Positions 45,503-48,268 of a stretch of DNA of 48,268 bases are shown piece by piece. The stretch is from Clostridia bacterium. Lineage in GTDB: Bacteria; Bacillota; Clostridia; TANB77; CAG-508. Numbering within the stretch: position 1 is the first letter of the stretch; each line of letters begins with the position of its first letter. The notes below the pieces were generated by a model. It did no database searches. It saw only the letters and a list, made by a program, of their open reading frames with translations, and had not been told where the DNA came from. The stretch covers positions 1 through 48,268 of the forward strand of contig JAFXMI010000031.1 of assembly GCA_017530505.1 (NCBI GenBank), given 5' to 3'. The translations under genes and the position numbers were made by a program.

Positions 45503-47254
45503 ATGAAAGCCATTGAAATAAGAAATAAATATTTAAATTTTTTTGAAAAGCATGGACATAAAATTATTCCATCATCTCCATTAATTCCAGAAAATGATCC
45601 ATCAGTATTATTTAATACAGCTGGTATGCAACCATTAGTTCCTTATTTATTAGGACAAAAACATCCAAGTGGAACAAGACTTGTAGATTATCAAAAATGT
45701 GTTAGGACTAATGATATTGAAGATGTTGGAGACAACCGTCATTTAACATATTTTGAAATGCTTGGAAATTGGTCTTTAGGTGATTATTTTAAAGATGAAG
45801 CAATTAAGATGAGTTATGAGTTTTTAACAAAAGAATTAGAAATTCCTAATGAAAAAATATCTGTAACTTGTTTTGCTGGAGATGAAGATTGTGAAAGAGA
45901 CATGGTATCTTATGAAGCATGGAAAAAAGTAGGAATTCCTGATGATAGGATATATTTTTTCGGAAAGGAAGATAATTGGTGGATAGCTGGAGAGGAAGGC
46001 CCTTGTGGACCAGATACAGAAATGTTTTATGATACAGGTAAGGAAAAATGTTCTCCAAGTTGTAATCCATCATGTAGTTGTGGTAAATATGTTGAAATTT
46101 GGAATAATGTATTTATGGAATTTTATAAAGACAAAAGTGGATATTCAGAACTTTCACAAAAAAATGTTGATACTGGACTTGGTTTAGAAAGAATGACGAT
46201 GCTTTTAGAAGGAAAAGAAACTCCATTTGATACCGAATTATTTGCCCCAACAATGGAAAAATTAGTTACTCTTCAAAAAGTAGATTTAATTCAAAGTAGA
46301 AGAATAGTTGCAGAACATTTACGTTCAAGTATAATGATTATTAATGATGGTGGAGTTCCAAGTAATGTTGATAGAGGCTATGTATTAAGAAGATTACTTC
46401 GCAGAATGACAAGACATTTAAAAAAGCTTGGGATAGATTTAAATGTATTACCTGAAATAATAGAAACTTCAATAGAGGCTATAAAAGAGCTTTATCCTGA
46501 ACTTGAATTTAATAAAAAATTAATTATAAAAGTTATTGTTGATGAAAAAGATAAGTTTATGAAAACACTTCAAAATGGAGAAAAAGAGTTTGAAAAAGTA
46601 GTTAATAGAGCTAAAGAATTAGGAAAAGACACTATAGATTCTGAAGCGGTGTTTAATTTATATGAAACATATGGTTTTCCATCTGAAATGACAATTGAAC
46701 TTGCCAAAGAAAATGGATTAAAAGTTAATTTGGAGGATTTTCAAAAATTATTCGAAGAACACCAAGAAAAATCTAGACTAGGAAGTAATCAAAAATTTAA
46801 AGGTGGTTTAGCCTCAACTGGAGAAACTGAAACAAAGTATCATACAGCAACACATCTTTTAAATGCTGCTTTAAAAATAGTATTAGGAAACCATGTTCAT
46901 CAAAAGGGAAGTAATATTACAGCAGAGAGGATGAGATTTGATTTTTCACATCCATCCAAAATGACAGATGAAGAAAAGCAAAAAACTGAAGATTTAGTTA
47001 ACAGTTGGATTAAAGATGGATATGACGTTTATATTACAGAAATGACTAAAGAAGAAGCCTTGAAATCAGGAGCTGAGTGTATGTTTGTTGAAAAATATCC
47101 AGATATTGTTACAGTATATTCAATTGGAGATATCTCTAAAGAATTATGTGGAGGACCTCATGTAAAAAATACATCTGAGCTTGGTCATTTTAAAATAAAA
47201 AAAGAAGAAGCTTCTTCATCTGGAGTAAGAAGAATTAAGGCTATTTTAGAGTAA
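45503..47254 (+). CDS. alaS: Alanyl-tRNA synthetase lacking the C-terminal domain
   Basis: 583 residues against about 870 in most bacteria. The catalytic domain (HGHKIIPSSPLIPENDPSVL, FNTAGMQP, DIEDVGDNRHLTYFEMLGNW, GLGLERM) and the tRNA-recognition region are complete. The editing domain is present: YHTATHLLNAALK (HxxxH zinc/active motif, about 450) and SKELCGGPHVKNTSELG (CxxxH, about 553). The protein ends at RIKAILE, just where the linker to the DHHA1/C-Ala domain begins. Short AlaRS of this kind occur in some Clostridia and reduced bacteria. ATG 45503 with AAAGGAAG is preferred to 45440. Confidence 0.92.
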   Translation: MKAIEIRNKYLNFFEKHGHKIIPSSPLIPENDPSVLFNTAGMQPLVPYLLGQKHPSGTRLVDYQKCVRTNDIEDVGDNRHLTYFEMLGNWSLGDYFKDEAIKMSYEFLTKELEIPNEKISVTCFAGDEDCERDMVSYEAWKKVGIPDDRIYFFGKEDNWWIAGEEGPCGPDTEMFYDTGKEKCSPSCNPSCSCGKYVEIWNNVFMEFYKDKSGYSELSQKNVDTGLGLERMTMLLEGKETPFDTELFAPTMEKLVTLQKVDLIQSRRIVAEHLRSSIMIINDGGVPSNVDRGYVLRRLLRRMTRHLKKLGIDLNVLPEIIETSIEAIKELYPELEFNKKLIIKVIVDEKDKFMKTLQNGEKEFEKVVNRAKELGKDTIDSEAVFNLYETYGFPSEMTIELAKENGLKVNLEDFQKLFEEHQEKSRLGSNQKFKGGLASTGETETKYHTATHLLNAALKIVLGNHVHQKGSNITAERMRFDFSHPSKMTDEEKQKTEDLVNSWIKDGYDVYITEMTKEEALKSGAECMFVEKYPDIVTVYSIGDISKELCGGPHVKNTSELGHFKIKKEEASSSGVRRIKAILE

Positions 47255-47281
47255 AATTTATACAGATATACTTCAAATTAT

Positions 47282-47310
47282 TTGATATTTTATTTAAAAT
47301 ATGTTATAAT
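47282..47310 (+). promoter_or_regulatory. Promoter of the sortase gene
   Basis: TTGATA at 47282-47287, 17-base spacer, TATAAT at 47305-47310. Confidence 0.75.
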
Positions 47311-47356
47311 TATAATATAGAATTATGTTAATTTATAAAACAGATTGGAGAAAAAA

Positions 47357-48097
47357 ATGAAAAATAGTAATTATGAAAGTAAATTTGGAAATATTCTTAC
47401 AATGATTTTAGTTGTTGTAGTTGTTATTATATTTGGAATAGCCGGATATTTTGCATATAGTATTCATGAACAATCTGTAAAAAACAAAGCAGCTCAAACC
47501 GCTATGGCAGATTTTGAACAAGCAACTAAATCTATTAGAAAGAAAGTTAAAGAAAGCGAAGATGGAACTGAAAATCTTATTACAGAAGAGGAAATAATTA
47601 AGCCAGATATGTCATCTTATGAAAATAGAAATGTATCGACAGTAACTAGTGAAGATGAAACTAATAATAATCAAACAGAACCAGAAAAAGTAATGTATGA
47701 AGGGTATGAAATGATGGGAACAATTAATATTCCTAAAACAGGATGTAATTACCCAATTTTATCAGAAGTTACAAAACATTCTTTAGAGGTAGCTGTTGCA
47801 ATTCTTTATGGACCAGGATTAAATGTACCAGGAAATACAGTAATTGTTGGACATAATTATAGAAATGGATTATTTTTCTCAAACAATAGTAAACTTTCTA
47901 TTGGTGATGTGGTAACAATTACAAATTCCACAGAAACAGTAAATTATATTATTTATAAAATGTATTATACTACTCCAGATGATGCTAGTTATATGAAGAG
48001 AACAGTAGATGAAGGAGTAAGAGAAATTTCATTATCTACATGTAATAATGACTCTAGTCAAAGACTTATAATTTGGGCAAAAGAACAAGGAAAATAA
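47357..48097 (+). CDS. Sortase
   Basis: 246 residues. A membrane segment (about 14-34) anchors the protein, with a charged stalk (about 40-115). The sortase barrel has MGTINIPKTGCNYPIL (about 120-135), catalytic His in NTVIVGHNYRNG (about 165), catalytic Cys in ISLSTCNNDSSQRLIIWAK (about 230) and the Arg in SQRLI. It would attach surface proteins to peptidoglycan; class is uncertain. Start ATG 47357 with TTGGAG 6 bases before. No LPXTG-type substrate is seen in the window. Confidence 0.88.
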   Translation: MKNSNYESKFGNILTMILVVVVVIIFGIAGYFAYSIHEQSVKNKAAQTAMADFEQATKSIRKKVKESEDGTENLITEEEIIKPDMSSYENRNVSTVTSEDETNNNQTEPEKVMYEGYEMMGTINIPKTGCNYPILSEVTKHSLEVAVAILYGPGLNVPGNTVIVGHNYRNGLFFSNNSKLSIGDVVTITNSTETVNYIIYKMYYTTPDDASYMKRTVDEGVREISLSTCNNDSSQRLIIWAKEQGK

Positions 48098-48151
48098 CTG
48101 AATTTTTTAATTTATATTTTGTTGTAACATATATTTATAAGCTACATATTA

Positions 48152-48178
48152 AAAAAACACTTGCAAAAAGTGTTTTTT
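48152..48178 (+). terminator. Terminator after the sortase gene
   Basis: AAAAAACACTT pairs with AAGTGTTTTTT around a 5-base loop. Confidence 0.85.
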
Positions 48179-48220
48179 ATATATAAAATAATAATACAAA
48201 AGAAAAAGGAGAGAAAAAAT

Positions 48221-48268
48221 ATGAACAAAAGACAGCAAACCGTTGGAGCTGTACACACACACACACAC
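48221..48268 (+). CDS. Start of an unidentified ORF cut by the window end
   Basis: AAAAGGAGAG 8 bases before ATG 48221, then MNKRQQTVGAVHTHTH to the edge. Only 16 residues can be read, and the last ones come from a CA repeat that may not be genuine coding sequence. No function can be given. Confidence 0.4.
   Translation, partial: MNKRQQTVGAVHTHTH
48251..48268 (+). repeat. (CA)n tract at the right edge
   Basis: About eight CA units end the window, unlike anything else in this A+T-rich sequence. It may be a contig end or assembly artefact rather than a genuine microsatellite. Confidence 0.6.

Noticed and set aside
1-48268. CRISPR arrays, IS elements, prophage or known metabolite riboswitches
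   Set aside because: No regularly spaced repeats, transposase or integrase genes, phage structural genes or recognisable aptamer consensus were found.

Overview
The window is very A+T-rich, almost every gene has a Firmicutes-type ribosome binding site, and it carries sporulation genes (spoIIP, spoVT) plus low-GC clostridial gene neighbourhoods. It most likely comes from an uncultured, spore-forming member of the Clostridia. No phage, plasmid, IS element or CRISPR array is visible. The right end runs into a (CA)n tract and looks like a contig end.

Layout. 1-5022: remnant of an AAA ATPase, membrane glycosyltransferase, pilin-like protein, murB, yvcK. 5181-9749: unknown protein, glycogen debranching enzyme, biotin ligase, ATP-grasp protein. 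9821-14337: purD-purN-purF and spoIIP. 14563-17990: P-loop/Asp23 protein, cmk, plsC, three small unknown genes. 18062-20122: infC-rpmI-rplT behind an attenuator-like leader, then rplU and rpmA. 20403-27222: surface FGE-domain protein, rpsB, tsf, two unknown proteins. 27517-32275: typA, trmR-like methyltransferase, tRNA-His, tRNA-Gln, flavin reductase, tsaE, lexA. 32330-37996 (minus strand): mutS2-folT-ecfA-ecfT-folC, a folate uptake and retention cluster. 38164-48268: unknown gene, valS, comF, KAP-type NTPase, spoVT (minus), alaS, sortase and a truncated ORF.

The main discovery is a recoding pattern. Nine genes (murB, spoIIP, plsC, an unknown gene at 17016, rplU, typA, ecfA, folC, spoVT) are each broken by exactly one extra base, and all nine breaks are the same: an in-frame CGG triplet in which the C is surplus and the following GGA or GGT is the expected, usually conserved, glycine codon. 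I found no in-frame CGG used as an ordinary arginine codon in the genes I could assign. Roughly forty CGG trinucleotides that straddle two codons (NNC GGN or NCG GNN) cause no break. The effect therefore depends on reading frame, which points to translation rather than DNA damage or sequencing error. I infer that CGG is an unassigned codon in this organism and that CGGA/CGGT is passed by a +1 frameshift or read as a four-base glycine codon. Several of these genes are normally essential (murB, plsC) or strongly conserved (rplU, typA), so they are very unlikely to be nine independent pseudogenes.

Secondary points: an AUU start codon on infC with a terminator-type attenuator before it; a two-copy intergenic hairpin family; an AlaRS lacking its C-terminal domain; an L27 without the cleaved N-terminal extension; a YvcK with membrane and lysine-rich extensions; and a single EcfA ATPase with an altered switch histidine.
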